NCBI RefSeq assembly: GCF_009903625.1
Contig: NZ_CP047569.1
Location: forward strand, 3,776,001-3,840,000
Length of the DNA stretch: 64,000 nucleotides
Direction: 5' to 3'
DNA from: Microbulbifer sp. ALW1
GTDB lineage: Bacteria; Pseudomonadota; Gammaproteobacteria; Pseudomonadales; Cellvibrionaceae
Both the position numbers and the translations under genes were made by a program. Below the pieces are notes generated by a model. The model was not told the origin of the DNA. It ran no database searches and saw only the letters and a program-made list of their open reading frames with translations. Positions 55,338 through 64,000 of this stretch are shown here, piece after piece (the first letter of the stretch is position 1; the number at the start of each line of letters is the position of its first letter).

Positions 55338-56234
55338 TTAGGCTACTTCGGCCGTAAGCTCCAGCGACGTCACCACATCAATCAGGGCCTTGGTCAGAGG
55401 TGTCGATACCCGCTCGTTCAGGACCACCAGGCTGCTGGAAGTTTTCAGTGCGTCGCACTCTATCCGGCGGGTGACAATATTGGGGTGATCCACATGTTCA
55501 TCCTCGGCCACCACAGAAATACCCAACCCCTGCCCTACGGCCTCGCGAATCGCCTCGCGGCTTCCCAGCTCGTACAACACATTTACCGAGATTCCAGCTT
55601 GTTCCAATGCCGCCTCGAACATGGAACGCGTCAGGGAACCGTCTTCGCGGATGATGAAGTTCTGATGGAAAAAGTCGCGGATCGATAATACGGGCTTTGC
55701 AACCAGTGGGTGATCACCAGGTAGAATGGCGATCAGGCTATACTCGTAGCAGCGAAAGGACTGCTGGCCGGTTCTGCGCCCCTCGGGCACAAAAAAAGCC
55801 GCATCCACTTCCCCCAGCTCGAGTAACTGCTGAATCTTCTTCGACGATGCAAACGATACCTTGAGCTTGATATTCGGGTGACGATGATTGAATGCCTTGA
55901 TAATACGCGAGACCTTGTAGGGACTCACCGCAGCGATATGGATTTCACCCGCCTGCATTTGCGAATGGCACATCATCAGGTATTCCGCTTCCCGCACGGA
56001 ATTGAGTGCTGACTTGAACAGCGGTAGCAATGACAGACCCAGGTTCGTCAGGCGATTATTTTCCCGGCGACGTACAAATAGCTTTGCATTGTAGTACTCC
56101 TCCAACAGGGAAATCTTGTTCACCAGCGACGGCTGGGAGATATCCATCTTGTGGGCAGCCTCCTTGAAGCTGCGGTATTTCGCCAGGGCACAGAAGGCCT
56201 CCATCTGGGACAGGCTGATTTTACTTCCAGGCAT
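55338..56234 (-). CDS. LysR-family regulator
   Basis: A 298-residue protein. The N-terminal winged helix reads FKEAAHKMDISQPSLVNKIS; the C-terminal ligand domain includes FIIREDGSLTRSMFEAALEQ. It lies downstream of the phosphonate module on the same strand, so it may regulate it (inference). Confidence 0.92.
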   Translation of the reverse strand: MPGSKISLSQMEAFCALAKYRSFKEAAHKMDISQPSLVNKISLLEEYYNAKLFVRRRENNRLTNLGLSLLPLFKSALNSVREAEYLMMCHSQMQAGEIHIAAVSPYKVSRIIKAFNHRHPNIKLKVSFASSKKIQQLLELGEVDAAFFVPEGRRTGQQSFRCYEYSLIAILPGDHPLVAKPVLSIRDFFHQNFIIREDGSLTRSMFEAALEQAGISVNVLYELGSREAIREAVGQGLGISVVAEDEHVDHPNIVTRRIECDALKTSSSLVVLNERVSTPLTKALIDVVTSLELTAEVA

Positions 56235-56448
56235 AGGGTTTCACTGCATTTTGGCTATCGGTAATGGACTTGGCAGAGCGGGCACATAGCCCCAACATAC
56301 CCAACAAAAATGTCACAAAAATGACATGGAACAATAAAAATACGGGGCTAACTCCAGCAGCAGCCCCGTCATTACGACTTACAAACTTCGAGTGACCCGG
56401 CGACTTTGTCAGGTCAATCTCAGCCGAACACAATCTGTTCAGGAGGGA
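56235..56448. other. intergenic region between LysR and the PAN/phosphatase gene
   Basis: No gene and no clear terminator seen. A+T-rich part near 56310-56345 could hold the LysR promoter. Confidence 0.3.
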
Positions 56449-57906
56449 TCAGTTTCCACACGCGGGATGCTTGGTCCCCGCCGTGGTATTCGTCAAACCC
56501 AGGAAATCGAGAATATGCGGAGTAGTGCCATCGACCTGGGTCAGACTCAAACTATTCAGGTTGCCCGCACAGTAGCTCGCCTTGGAGGGATTCAGGTAGT
56601 TGTTATTCAGGATAACGAAGGTATTACGTTCAGAAGTACTCTGACCTCCGTGACCGGAATTGAGGCCGCCGTGGTCAGAGGTCACCACAATCAGCCACTC
56701 TTCATTCTGATAGTTCGGTCGCTGAACCAGCGCGTCCAGGACTTGTTGGATCTGAGCGTCTTCCGCACTGAGTTTCTGCTGATAGGTCGGGTGCAGCGGA
56801 TCATAGCTCTGGGTGTGGATGTCCACATTGTGCAGGTAGTAGAAAATGGCTACCGGAGGGTTGGGCATATTCAGCCAACCCTTAACCGTATCCGTCGCCT
56901 GCTGTGAGTTCTTGCTGCTATTGGCCACAACATAATTGACATCGCCCGGCAGCAGATTGTGTGTCAGGTTGTACCAATCTGCCACCACCGCGGTTTCCGC
57001 CGTGGGATACGCCTGCTTGATCAGGTCGAATACATGGGGTTTCTGCAGCGCAAGGCCGCTGCTATTGGAGGTGACCCCGTGCTCATCAGCCCAGTAGCCG
57101 GTAAATACCGAAGACCAGCCGGGCCCGCTGTAGGTGGACTGGATACCCCCGGCGACCACGTTGCTGTGAAAAGCACCAGAGCCAATGAGCGCATCCATGG
57201 CCGGTGTAGACGCACAGCCGGCACACTGAATACTGTCACCGCGCAAACCATCGATACCGATCAACAGCACATGTCGATTCCCCGGAATCGGATTCGGCAC
57301 ACCGGTAGGCTGGTTACGCGCATAGTGATCATAGGGGTTGCCCGCGTAGTCGGTTTTCAGGCCGCCCACCAGATCGGCAGACTTGTCACTCAGGTCGCAC
57401 TTACTATTGCTTTTGTGATAATCGAAAGAGAGGCACCAGGCAGAACGCGAAGATTCGGTACAGGCTGTGGCACAATCCTCGGGCGTCACACCGCTCAGCT
57501 GTTCGGTGTTATAGCCGGAAATAGCGGCGTTTTCGGTTACGGTAAATTGCGGCAAAGCCGGCTCACGCAGGCTGTAGTGATCGTAGGGGTTACCCGAATA
57601 ATCGGTCTTCAGGCCACCCACATCAGCGGCACGCCTGTCACTCAAATCGCAGGCACTACTATTTTTGTAGTAGTCAAAAGACACACACCAGTCATTCAGT
57701 GCCAGGCACTCTACGGCACAATTTTCCGGTGTTACACCGCTTAAGTGCACATTGTTATAGCCGGAAATTGCCGCATTTACGGTTTGAGCGAATCGGTCAA
57801 TATCGGCGCCGTTGACCGCAAATGATGTCGCGGCCAAAAAAGTACCGATCAGGGCACAGTTTCGGTTCAGGGCAGAGTATCGGTTCAGGGTACGGTATCT
57901 GTTCAT
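56449..57906 (-). CDS. secreted protein: two PAN-like domains plus alkaline-phosphatase-superfamily phosphodiesterase
   Basis: A 485-residue protein. Start ATG at 57906 has GAGGAG just upstream. After an odd hexapeptide-repeat leader and a hydrophobic signal segment come two similar PAN-like modules (NAAISGYN ... CVSFDYYKNSSACDLSD, then NAAISGYN ... CLSFDYHKSNSKCDLSD). Then a type I phosphodiesterase domain: metal site IDGLRGD, nucleophile region STYSGPGWSSVFTG, DIHTQS, and SDHGGLNSGHGG. Probably periplasmic or surface. It may release phosphate from esters or phosphonate sources. Confidence 0.85.
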   Translation of the reverse strand: MNRYRTLNRYSALNRNCALIGTFLAATSFAVNGADIDRFAQTVNAAISGYNNVHLSGVTPENCAVECLALNDWCVSFDYYKNSSACDLSDRRAADVGGLKTDYSGNPYDHYSLREPALPQFTVTENAAISGYNTEQLSGVTPEDCATACTESSRSAWCLSFDYHKSNSKCDLSDKSADLVGGLKTDYAGNPYDHYARNQPTGVPNPIPGNRHVLLIGIDGLRGDSIQCAGCASTPAMDALIGSGAFHSNVVAGGIQSTYSGPGWSSVFTGYWADEHGVTSNSSGLALQKPHVFDLIKQAYPTAETAVVADWYNLTHNLLPGDVNYVVANSSKNSQQATDTVKGWLNMPNPPVAIFYYLHNVDIHTQSYDPLHPTYQQKLSAEDAQIQQVLDALVQRPNYQNEEWLIVVTSDHGGLNSGHGGQSTSERNTFVILNNNYLNPSKASYCAGNLNSLSLTQVDGTTPHILDFLGLTNTTAGTKHPACGN

Positions 57907-57907
57907 G
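57843..57907 (-). repeat. 18-bp tandem repeat in the leader of the PAN/phosphatase gene
   Basis: About 3.5 imperfect copies of an 18-bp unit around tcggttcaggg. On the coding strand they give the repeated hexapeptides NRYRTL-NRYSAL-NRNCAL. A replication-slippage site within the signal-peptide leader. Confidence 0.7.
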
Positions 57908-57944
57908 AATTCTCCTCAGCAGACAGGTCATTAAATTTGGTGTT

Positions 57945-57970
57945 AAAAAAAGCCTCGACAACGTCGAGGC
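57945..57970 (-). terminator. terminator after phnX
   Basis: Minus-strand stem gcctcgac-gtt-gtcgaggc followed by seven T. It lies 106 bp after phnX and 39 bp before the PAN/phosphatase ATG, so the latter is probably transcribed separately or by readthrough. Confidence 0.88.
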
Positions 57971-58076
57971 AACGATTTAAGACCAGTCAATTGACAGGAG
58001 AGAGAATCCAAATACAGTTAAATCAAAACACAACTAGGCAAAGGCTAACCGGGAGCCGCCCGATAATCATCATTCC

Positions 58077-58886
58077 TTATGGCCGCTCCCCGGCATTGAG
58101 GCGACGATTAATATCATCAACAACTCCCGGGAAGTCGGCAATGGTATCAATAACATAGTGAGGCTTTGCGCCTTCTAGCCGCGACAGAGCCCGCTCCCGC
58201 GCAATACGTTTTTCAGACTCGCTTGCAACCAGAAACTGCTCCAGAGTCAGCCCGGATTCATTACCGGAAAGGGTCAGTGCCACGGTCCACATACCGGCAT
58301 TGCGCCCTTCTTCAATACCCGGGGCAGAATCATCCACCTTGATACAGTGCGCAACATTTTTGATGCCCAATTCAATCACATTCTGCAATGCCATCCAGGG
58401 TCCGGGGCGGGCACCCGCGGACAGGTCATCGGAGGCCACAACACAATCCGGGCTGTAACCGTTTTCGGCGGCTTTTGCACACAGGACTTCCATAACCGGG
58501 CGTGGGTAGCCGGAACAGGAACCGATCTTGATCTGGGAATCCCGCAGAAAGGCAATGGTATCTGCAGTGCCGGGAATCAGCTCGGCATGATCAACCACTT
58601 TTTTGATCTGCAAAGGCATAAAGGTATCGTAGATAGCATCAACATCCGCATCGCTCATGGCGCGTCCAAACTGTGCCTGCCAGCGGCCATTGATGGTGGA
58701 ATCATTCCCGAGGGTACGGATATGGTCCCACTTGCCCAGTCCCATGGGACCACGTGCCTCTTCCAGTGACAGTTCAAAATCAAAAGCGGCCTTAAACGCC
58801 TCCACAAAAATGGTGGTAGGTGCAAAGGAACCGAAATCGACGGTGGTACCGGCCCAGTCAAAGACCACACCTTCTACGGCTGGCAT
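58077..58886 (-). CDS. phnX: phosphonoacetaldehyde hydrolase (phosphonatase)
   Basis: A 269-residue HAD-superfamily enzyme that splits phosphonoacetaldehyde into acetaldehyde and phosphate. The nucleophile is Asp10 in VFDWAGTT and the Schiff-base lysine Lys52 in MGLGKWDH. Start ATG 58886 with AGGAG upstream; it overlaps the end of the alcohol dehydrogenase gene by 13 bp. The frame open to 59003 is not used. Confidence 0.93.
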   Translation of the reverse strand: MPAVEGVVFDWAGTTVDFGSFAPTTIFVEAFKAAFDFELSLEEARGPMGLGKWDHIRTLGNDSTINGRWQAQFGRAMSDADVDAIYDTFMPLQIKKVVDHAELIPGTADTIAFLRDSQIKIGSCSGYPRPVMEVLCAKAAENGYSPDCVVASDDLSAGARPGPWMALQNVIELGIKNVAHCIKVDDSAPGIEEGRNAGMWTVALTLSGNESGLTLEQFLVASESEKRIARERALSRLEGAKPHYVIDTIADFPGVVDDINRRLNAGERP

Positions 58887-60004
58887 AGTGCATCTCCTCG
58901 TTGCATAAAGTCTTCCCGGAACAGGGACGTTAGTTTGAAAATGTCGCCATTGAAATTCCGCCCGCGATCGCCGGACGATGCCTTGGCCACCAGTTCTGTC
59001 CACTGGAACACATCGTATCCGTAGGCGGCCGGATTCGTTTCCACACCGACGTCGCGGAAGAAATCCTCCAGCCGGTCCGCCGCCTGCAGGTAGTCACAGT
59101 CAAATATCATCTCGATATCACCCGCCAGGGTTGTGCCGGGCTCAATCGCACGAATGATCATCGGCAGCGTGAAACTGCAGGCGACTCCATGTGGTAAGCC
59201 CTTCTCCAAGGTCACTGCGTAAGAGATGTTGTGGGCAATGGAGGTTTTGGTATTGGAGAACGCCATGCCTGCAAACAGTGAAGCCTGCAGTAATGCCTCC
59301 CTGGCCTGGTAGTTCGACGGTGACTCTATGGCTTCCGGCAGTGCGACAAGAACGAGCTGTGCCGCGCGGATCGCAAACAAACTGCTTACCGGGTTGCGAT
59401 TGACATTCCAAAGGCTTTCCAGCGCATGTGACAGCGCATCGAGTGCAGTACTGACGGTAATCGACTCGGGCAGGGAGAGCGTCAAGGTAGGATCCAGCAA
59501 AGCCGCCCGACCATATAATGCCGGATCCGACAGCGAGTGCTTAACCCCATTGTCCGGATCCCAAACGGTTGCCCAGCAGGTCACCTCACTGCCGGTCCCT
59601 GCGGTAGTAGGGATGCTCACATAGTCAATCGGGTTTTCGATGGCGTCCTTGCTGGCAAGCAGATTGCGCAGCGGGACCCCCTGCCCTACACAACCGCTAA
59701 TTACCTTGCAGGTGTCGATTACAGAACCACCACCCAGGGCAACCAGCAGTTCCGGACGCTCTACGAGGCCGCTTATCTTGTCGATCAAACATTGCAGGCC
59801 TGTAATATCCGGGTTTTCATCGATATTAGTCACTACCGCTACCGGGCCGTATCCCACCGCCGCCGCTACCCGCTCCAGGTACTGCCCGAATATCGGCGCA
59901 TCATAAGTGAGCACGGCATAGCGGCGGTTTGCAACCAACCTTGCTAACGAGTTTAGTGCGTCCTCACCGGCGATGATTTCTACCGGATTCCTGTATAACC
60001 ACAT
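58874..60004 (-). CDS. iron-containing alcohol dehydrogenase linked to phosphonate use
   Basis: A 376-residue group III Fe-dependent alcohol dehydrogenase. NAD site [10 protein letters not shown], and the metal region DALSHALES with [10 protein letters not shown]. It resembles phosphonoacetaldehyde reductases. Here it stands between phnE and phnX, so it probably oxidises a 2-hydroxyethylphosphonate-type substrate to phosphonoacetaldehyde for PhnX (inference). Start ATG 60004 (a TTG at 60010 is in frame). Confidence 0.85.
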   Translation of the reverse strand: MWLYRNPVEIIAGEDALNSLARLVANRRYAVLTYDAPIFGQYLERVAAAVGYGPVAVVTNIDENPDITGLQCLIDKISGLVERPELLVALGGGSVIDTCKVISGCVGQGVPLRNLLASKDAIENPIDYVSIPTTAGTGSEVTCWATVWDPDNGVKHSLSDPALYGRAALLDPTLTLSLPESITVSTALDALSHALESLWNVNRNPVSSLFAIRAAQLVLVALPEAIESPSNYQAREALLQASLFAGMAFSNTKTSIAHNISYAVTLEKGLPHGVACSFTLPMIIRAIEPGTTLAGDIEMIFDCDYLQAADRLEDFFRDVGVETNPAAYGYDVFQWTELVAKASSGDRGRNFNGDIFKLTSLFREDFMQRGDALCQP

Positions 60005-60112
60005 AATCAATTCCAGGGTTCAACTCAAAATTCGGGTACAAGCGTCCCTTCTGCTGCGGCAAACGCAACAGTCTGGGAATAGGTAACGTGTTTGCGGTGG
60101 TATGTAGTCCGG

Positions 60113-60919
60113 TTAGCGAACCAGTTTGCGCAACCGTGCGGAGATCAGGTCTGCGGCGAACACCAGGCCGAGAATCACCAGCACGCAGGCCGCGGTATTT
60201 TCATATTCGAACAGTTTCATGGTGGTCATCAGTTCAAAGCCAATGCCTCCAGCACCGACCATGCCCAGAATCGTGGATACCCGGATATTCGCTTCGAGGC
60301 GGTACAGGATGACACCCAGCCACGCCGGCAGAACCTGGGAAATAATCGCGAACAGGATAATATGCGGCACACTGCAGCCGGCGGATTCCATTGCTTCTAC
60401 CGGGCCGCGATCGATCTCCTCAATGGCCTCGGCGAAAAATTTTCCCAGCATGCCCGCGCCGTGCAGCGCCAGGGCTAGCACTCCGGCAAAGGGCCCCAGC
60501 CCCACCGCGGCGACGAAAATCAGCGCAAGAATAATTTCATTAATACCGCGACCGATATTCAATACCTGTCGCGACAAGTGATATATCGCCGCGTTTGGAG
60601 AAAGGTTGCGCGCGGCAAAGAAGCTCAGCGGAATCGCCAGCAGTATCGCGAACAGGGTTCCCAGCAGCGCAATCTGTACAGTCTGCAGTGCAGGGCCGAT
60701 CAGATTGTCGGTGATATAGGAAATATTTGGCGGCAACATCCGCGACAGGAAATCTGCAATCCAGGGCAGACCATCTACCAGTTTGCTAAAACTCGTGCCG
60801 GTGCCATTGATCAGCCAGATCAGAATGAGTGTTGAAACAACTGCGACCGGCAGCAAGACCCACCAGCCCAGCGCATTTTGCGGGCGGCTGGCAACAAAGG
60901 TATAAGAAGAAACTGACAT
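60113..60919 (-). CDS. phnE: phosphonate ABC transporter permease
   Basis: A 268-residue inner-membrane permease starting MSVSSYTFVAS. Six hydrophobic segments and the ABC-contact loop EAIEEIDRGPVEAMESAG. Start chosen 7 bp after the phnC stop. Confidence 0.92.
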   Translation of the reverse strand: MSVSSYTFVASRPQNALGWWVLLPVAVVSTLILIWLINGTGTSFSKLVDGLPWIADFLSRMLPPNISYITDNLIGPALQTVQIALLGTLFAILLAIPLSFFAARNLSPNAAIYHLSRQVLNIGRGINEIILALIFVAAVGLGPFAGVLALALHGAGMLGKFFAEAIEEIDRGPVEAMESAGCSVPHIILFAIISQVLPAWLGVILYRLEANIRVSTILGMVGAGGIGFELMTTMKLFEYENTAACVLVILGLVFAADLISARLRKLVR

Positions 60920-60926
60920 ACTGGCC

Positions 60927-61745
60927 TCACACCGCTTGCGCAATTTGCGTTTTTTGCTTGCGAATTTCGTCGGACATCCGCACCACAAGCTTGGAAATAT
61001 TGTCGTCTTTGATTCCCGGATAGATCGCTTCAATGACCTCGGGCGTCACCTGCTCTGGCGGTCCATCAAACACGATCTTGCCACCGGCAAGACCGATGAT
61101 GCGCGTAGCGAATTCCATCGCGTAATCGATCTGGTGAAGGTTACACAGCACGGCGATATTGTTCTTGCGGCAGGCATCCCGCAGATAATTGAGTGCTTCC
61201 CTGGAGGTTTTTGGATCCAGACTGGCCACCGGTTCATCCGCCAGCATCAACTCTGGTTTTTGCGCCAGGGCACGGGCGATACCCACCCGTTGCTGCTGTC
61301 CGCCACTCAGGTTGTCAGTCCGGGTCCACGCCTTGTCGGTAAGTCCTACCTGCTCAATCGCCGACAGCGCAATATTAACATCGTGTCTGGGGAACAGTTG
61401 GAAAAAGCACGACCAGAACGGTAGCCGCGACATGCGCCCAACCAATACATTCTTGACAACACTGAGCCGGCGGATGAGATTGTGGTGCTGAAACACCATG
61501 GCAACGCGCTTGCGCAAGACACGGCGGTGGGACTTTTTACCGTAATCACACTGCAGGCCATTGATGATCATTTCCCCGGATGAAGCGGGGGTCAGGTGAT
61601 TCAGGCATCGCAACAGGGTCGATTTACCCGCACCGGATTGCCCGAGAATTACCACAAATTCTCCGGCGTCCACCTTAAAGCTGATGTCTTCGAGCACATA
61701 GTCGGTATCGTTGAACGATTTGTATAAATTGCGTACTTCAATCAT
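60927..61745 (-). CDS. phnC: phosphonate ABC transporter ATPase
   Basis: A 272-residue ATPase. Walker [10 protein letters not shown], signature [15 protein letters not shown], Walker [14 protein letters not shown]. An extra C-terminal stretch of ~25 residues. Energises PhnE. Confidence 0.94.
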   Translation of the reverse strand: MIEVRNLYKSFNDTDYVLEDISFKVDAGEFVVILGQSGAGKSTLLRCLNHLTPASSGEMIINGLQCDYGKKSHRRVLRKRVAMVFQHHNLIRRLSVVKNVLVGRMSRLPFWSCFFQLFPRHDVNIALSAIEQVGLTDKAWTRTDNLSGGQQQRVGIARALAQKPELMLADEPVASLDPKTSREALNYLRDACRKNNIAVLCNLHQIDYAMEFATRIIGLAGGKIVFDGPPEQVTPEVIEAIYPGIKDDNISKLVVRMSDEIRKQKTQIAQAV

Positions 61746-61812
61746 TTTGCTGCGCTCTTCAAATAGTGTTTGTCGCGGCCGTATATTGGGGTCGCCTTAG
61801 GTTCGAGGCGGT

Positions 61813-62658
61813 CTATTTCCGGGCCAGGCGCGCGGCTTCGCGCACAATGTCGTAAGCACTGTCATCCGTCGCGCGGTATTCACTCACCTGTCCCTGGTCC
61901 CCAAACTGCACATCGCGGATACTCAGGAAGGCGTCACGGAGCTGTTGTTTCGTTGTTTCCGGCAGGTCCTTACGCCACACCATGGGGGACTCTGGAATTG
62001 CGCCGGAACGCCAGATCACGCGCAGGTCAGCCTTGTCTATCTGGCCCTTCTCGACAGCGGCACTGAGAATCCGGTCGGCCACCGTCGCGGCATCTACACG
62101 GCCATGTTTCACCGCCAGCAAATTGGCATCGTGGGCACCGGTATAGATCACGTTGCGGAAGTCGTTGCGGGGATTGAGGCCGGCCTTCTTGAGGCCCACC
62201 ATGGGAAATACATAACCGGATGTAGAGGTCGGGCCGACGAAGGCAAAATCACGTCCTCGCAGCTGCTCAACACTTTGAATATCCGAGTCGGCACGCACCA
62301 CTATCTGACTGTGGTAAGCCACTCCGCCCTTGTCTTTTGTCTCCGCGACGGCGAATGCTTCGACATTGGCAACCTGGGCCGCCTTTACATAGGAGAAGGG
62401 TCCCAGATAGGCCACGTCCACATGCCCGGCCCTGAGCGACTCGATCACGCCGTTATAGTCCGTCGCAACGAAGCCCTCTACCTCAACACCGAGCTTCTGC
62501 TCCAGAGCGGTCATCAGCTGCCTGGACTGTCGAATCATTGCCCGTGAATCCTCAGCCGGGATCAGTGCAATACGCAGGGGTTCAGAAGCTTGTACCAGCG
62601 TCGCCAATACCATGGCGATGGTGCCAAGCATTAGCCCCGTTGAGTGTCTTATATTCAT
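61813..62658 (-). CDS. phnD: phosphonate-binding periplasmic protein
   Basis: A 281-residue protein starting MNIRHSTGLMLGTIAMV (signal peptide to ~24). Binding-site features of the PhnD family: VDVAYLGPFSYVKA, FVGPTSTSGYVFP and YTGAHDANLLAVKHG. A very strong AGGAGGT ribosome site precedes the ATG. First gene of the transport-catabolic operon. Confidence 0.93.
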   Translation of the reverse strand: MNIRHSTGLMLGTIAMVLATLVQASEPLRIALIPAEDSRAMIRQSRQLMTALEQKLGVEVEGFVATDYNGVIESLRAGHVDVAYLGPFSYVKAAQVANVEAFAVAETKDKGGVAYHSQIVVRADSDIQSVEQLRGRDFAFVGPTSTSGYVFPMVGLKKAGLNPRNDFRNVIYTGAHDANLLAVKHGRVDAATVADRILSAAVEKGQIDKADLRVIWRSGAIPESPMVWRKDLPETTKQQLRDAFLSIRDVQFGDQGQVSEYRATDDSAYDIVREAARLARK

Positions 62659-63008
62659 TAAATACCTCCTGAACCCGGATCTAGTAAACGACGCTACCCT
62701 TTGCTGTGCTGTCATTATCACGTCACACCAATGACACAATTGTGAAAACTGGTTTAACTCCCAACCCACTTAGTTCATATAAATTGAATTAATTGCAGGG
62801 AAGCGTTCATCCTAAAGTCATCTTTTAAACAGAGACCGATAGAGAAAGATGGGTCACAAGCCGGTGTCCAGGCAGTGAGAATGCACACGAGACACAGAGC
62901 AGCAAGTCGCGCCCAGAAATGGACACTATGAGATGAGGGGGTCAGCGAAGAAAAACAGGAGTGAGCAGACCGAATAAGGCAAGCCGAAGGATCGCCAGCG
63001 AGCGGTTA
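62659..63008. other. promoter region of the phosphonate operon; otherwise empty
   Basis: No gene seen. Contains the inverted repeat and PHO-box-like site described at 62709-62736 and the phnD ribosome site (62666-62672). The part from 62830 to 63008 shows no recognisable signal. Confidence 0.6.
62709..62736. promoter_or_regulatory. PHO-box-like and palindromic site upstream of phnD
   Basis: CTGTCAT-tatc-ACGTCAC resembles the two 7-bp repeats of a PhoB box (second repeat 5 of 7). It also lies in TGTCATT-N13-AATGACA (62710-62736), a symmetric site that could bind the LysR protein. Located 52-78 bp before the phnD ATG. Confidence 0.45.
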
Positions 63009-63389
63009 CTATCGGTAAACCTGGTCCGGTCCATAGGCGAGTTCCAGTGCCGCGCGCTCTGACTTGCGCAGGCCTTTGACGACCAGGCCGTAAGACCGGT
63101 CCATCATCCGCTCGATTTCATGATCCGGCACACTGCCGTCCAGTAACACCGTGTTCCAGTGTTTCTTGTTCATGTGGTAACCGGGTAAAACCCCGGAAAA
63201 TATATCCCGCAGGGCCTGGGCTTCATCCGGGTCACACTTCAGGTTGGTGCGAGCCAAACCATCCTGAGTTGCCAGGGTAGCGAACATTTTTCCCTTGATT
63301 TTGAACACCGCCACATCGGGGCCGAAGGGAAAGTCCTCAACGGTTTCGGGACGAGTAAGCAAATAGCTGCGCGCGCTGGAATAGTTCAT
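63009..63389 (-). CDS. MmcQ/YjbR family protein
   Basis: A 126-residue protein. Family pattern: LTRPETVEDFPFGPDVAVFK, KMFATL, LKCDPDEA, YHMNKKHWNTVLLDG. A YjbR-like fold, DNA binding suggested by family. Its ATG overlaps the stop of the preceding hydrolase (ATGA). Confidence 0.9.
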   Translation of the reverse strand: MNYSSARSYLLTRPETVEDFPFGPDVAVFKIKGKMFATLATQDGLARTNLKCDPDEAQALRDIFSGVLPGYHMNKKHWNTVLLDGSVPDHEIERMMDRSYGLVVKGLRKSERAALELAYGPDQVYR

Positions 63390-64000
63390 GGGGCTAAATG
63401 TTGATGAAACCAGTCTGCCACTGCCTGGATATAGGCCTGGCGATTTTTGTTGAAGCTATGGCCGTCGCCCTCGAACTCCACCAGGCGGTGTTTGAATCCC
63501 AGGGTTTCCAGGCGCTGATCCAGCTTGCGGGACTGTTCAATGGAAACCCGATCATCTGCACTGCCGTGTATCAGCAGGATCGGGACCTCCCGGTTCAGTG
63601 AATCCGCCCAGTAGAGTACCGAGCGACGCTGCAGTGCCGTCGATTTATCGTCGTCGTACCCGGGTATTCTGTTGCGGAATACTTTTTCCATGTCCGGGCG
63701 CTCTTCCAATCCTGCGGCCAGGTCCGAGACGCCCGCAGCCACGACCAGTGCCCTGGCGGGCACCCCGGTTCGCGCGGTCATGAAGGTCTGAATTCCACCG
63801 CGACTGTGTCCCCACATGCCAGTTCTTTCCGCATCGGCGCCCTGAATATTCGGGATCAGGTCGATCAACTGGCGTAGTCGTCGCTCCAGCAGCTATCCGC
63901 GTTCTTGATCCGCGGCGAGGACTCGTCACCGGTTTCCTCGGCCCAATTCACGCCGGGTGTCATCAAGGCTGGCAGCATTGCCAGTAGCACCACGAAAGAC
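63386..64000 (-). pseudogene. remnant of a secreted S9-like alpha/beta hydrolase, continuing off the right edge
   Basis: The catalytic C-terminal part is clear from ~63868 down: GMWGHSRGG (Ser), LLIHGSADDRVS (Asp) and GDGHSF (His). Upstream, 63870-64000 encodes a signal-like segment (VVLLAMLPALM) and ~30 more residues in another frame, ending in a stop beside the hydrolase start. The lid/N-terminal half expected in this family is missing. It appears to be an internally deleted, frameshifted gene, but the window end limits the proof. Confidence 0.6.

Overview
The window looks like chromosome of a marine-type gammaproteobacterium. Housekeeping genes such as dnaE, cnoX, an Atm1-type exporter, an RND pump, a large TonB receptor and a phosphonate-uptake operon suggest the Cellvibrionales/Microbulbifer neighbourhood; this placement is inference, not proof. 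Its dominant feature is a chromosomal (sedentary) integron at about 12.4-34.5 kb.

Layout. 1-6 kb, minus strand: dnaE (cut by the left edge), a DUF1289 protein, a gamma-carbonic-anhydrase-like protein, and the overlapping DNA-alkylation repair pair ada-alkA/ogt. 6.1-12.4 kb, plus strand: a TetR regulator with two matching operators, controlling an RND/MMPL permease fused to a LolA-like domain, a beta-barrel protein and an alpha/beta hydrolase, probably an envelope-lipid or hydrophobic-compound transport unit.

13.4-33.2 kb: 36 attC sites in one orientation, defining 36 cassettes numbered here from attI (cassette 1 at 33.2 kb, cassette 36 at 13.4 kb). Genes are on the minus strand and point away from a plus-strand integrase gene, intI (33.55-34.54 kb), which has a LexA box just upstream. 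Cassette products are mostly small and unknown, and many are membrane-anchored or secreted. Recognisable ones include SUKH/SMI1-KNR4 (one in the array, one at its tail), Imm53, DUF1493, DUF2199, DUF2513 (broken by a stop codon) and an Excalibur domain. There is one exact 497-bp cassette duplication, several diverged duplicates and three cassettes without a normal gene. Two insertion sequences each sit inside an attC site: an IS110-family element exactly in the core, with a leader that carries copies of its own attC target (candidate bridge RNA), and an IS3-family element in the stem with a 3-bp duplication. In 20 of 33 coding cassettes the TAA stop codon is part of the attC R'' box.

34.6-43.8 kb, minus strand: an M49-like lipoprotein, an Atm1-type ABC exporter, a Nudix CoA pyrophosphatase and an HAE1 RND pump with its adaptor. 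44-50.3 kb, plus strand: a flippase gene with one in-frame amber codon, arcD-arcA-nhaC (no arcB/arcC), and a zinc-ribbon Nudix hydrolase. 50.3-55.3 kb: an NIF3/YqfO-like protein, cnoX, an MTA/SAH nucleosidase and a TonB receptor. 55.3-62.7 kb, minus strand: a phosphonate module, phnD-phnC-phnE-Fe-ADH-phnX, followed by a secreted PAN/alkaline-phosphatase-superfamily protein and a LysR regulator. No phnW is present, which points to an alcohol-type phosphonate such as 2-hydroxyethylphosphonate as substrate. The right end has a YjbR-like gene and the remnant of a secreted alpha/beta hydrolase.
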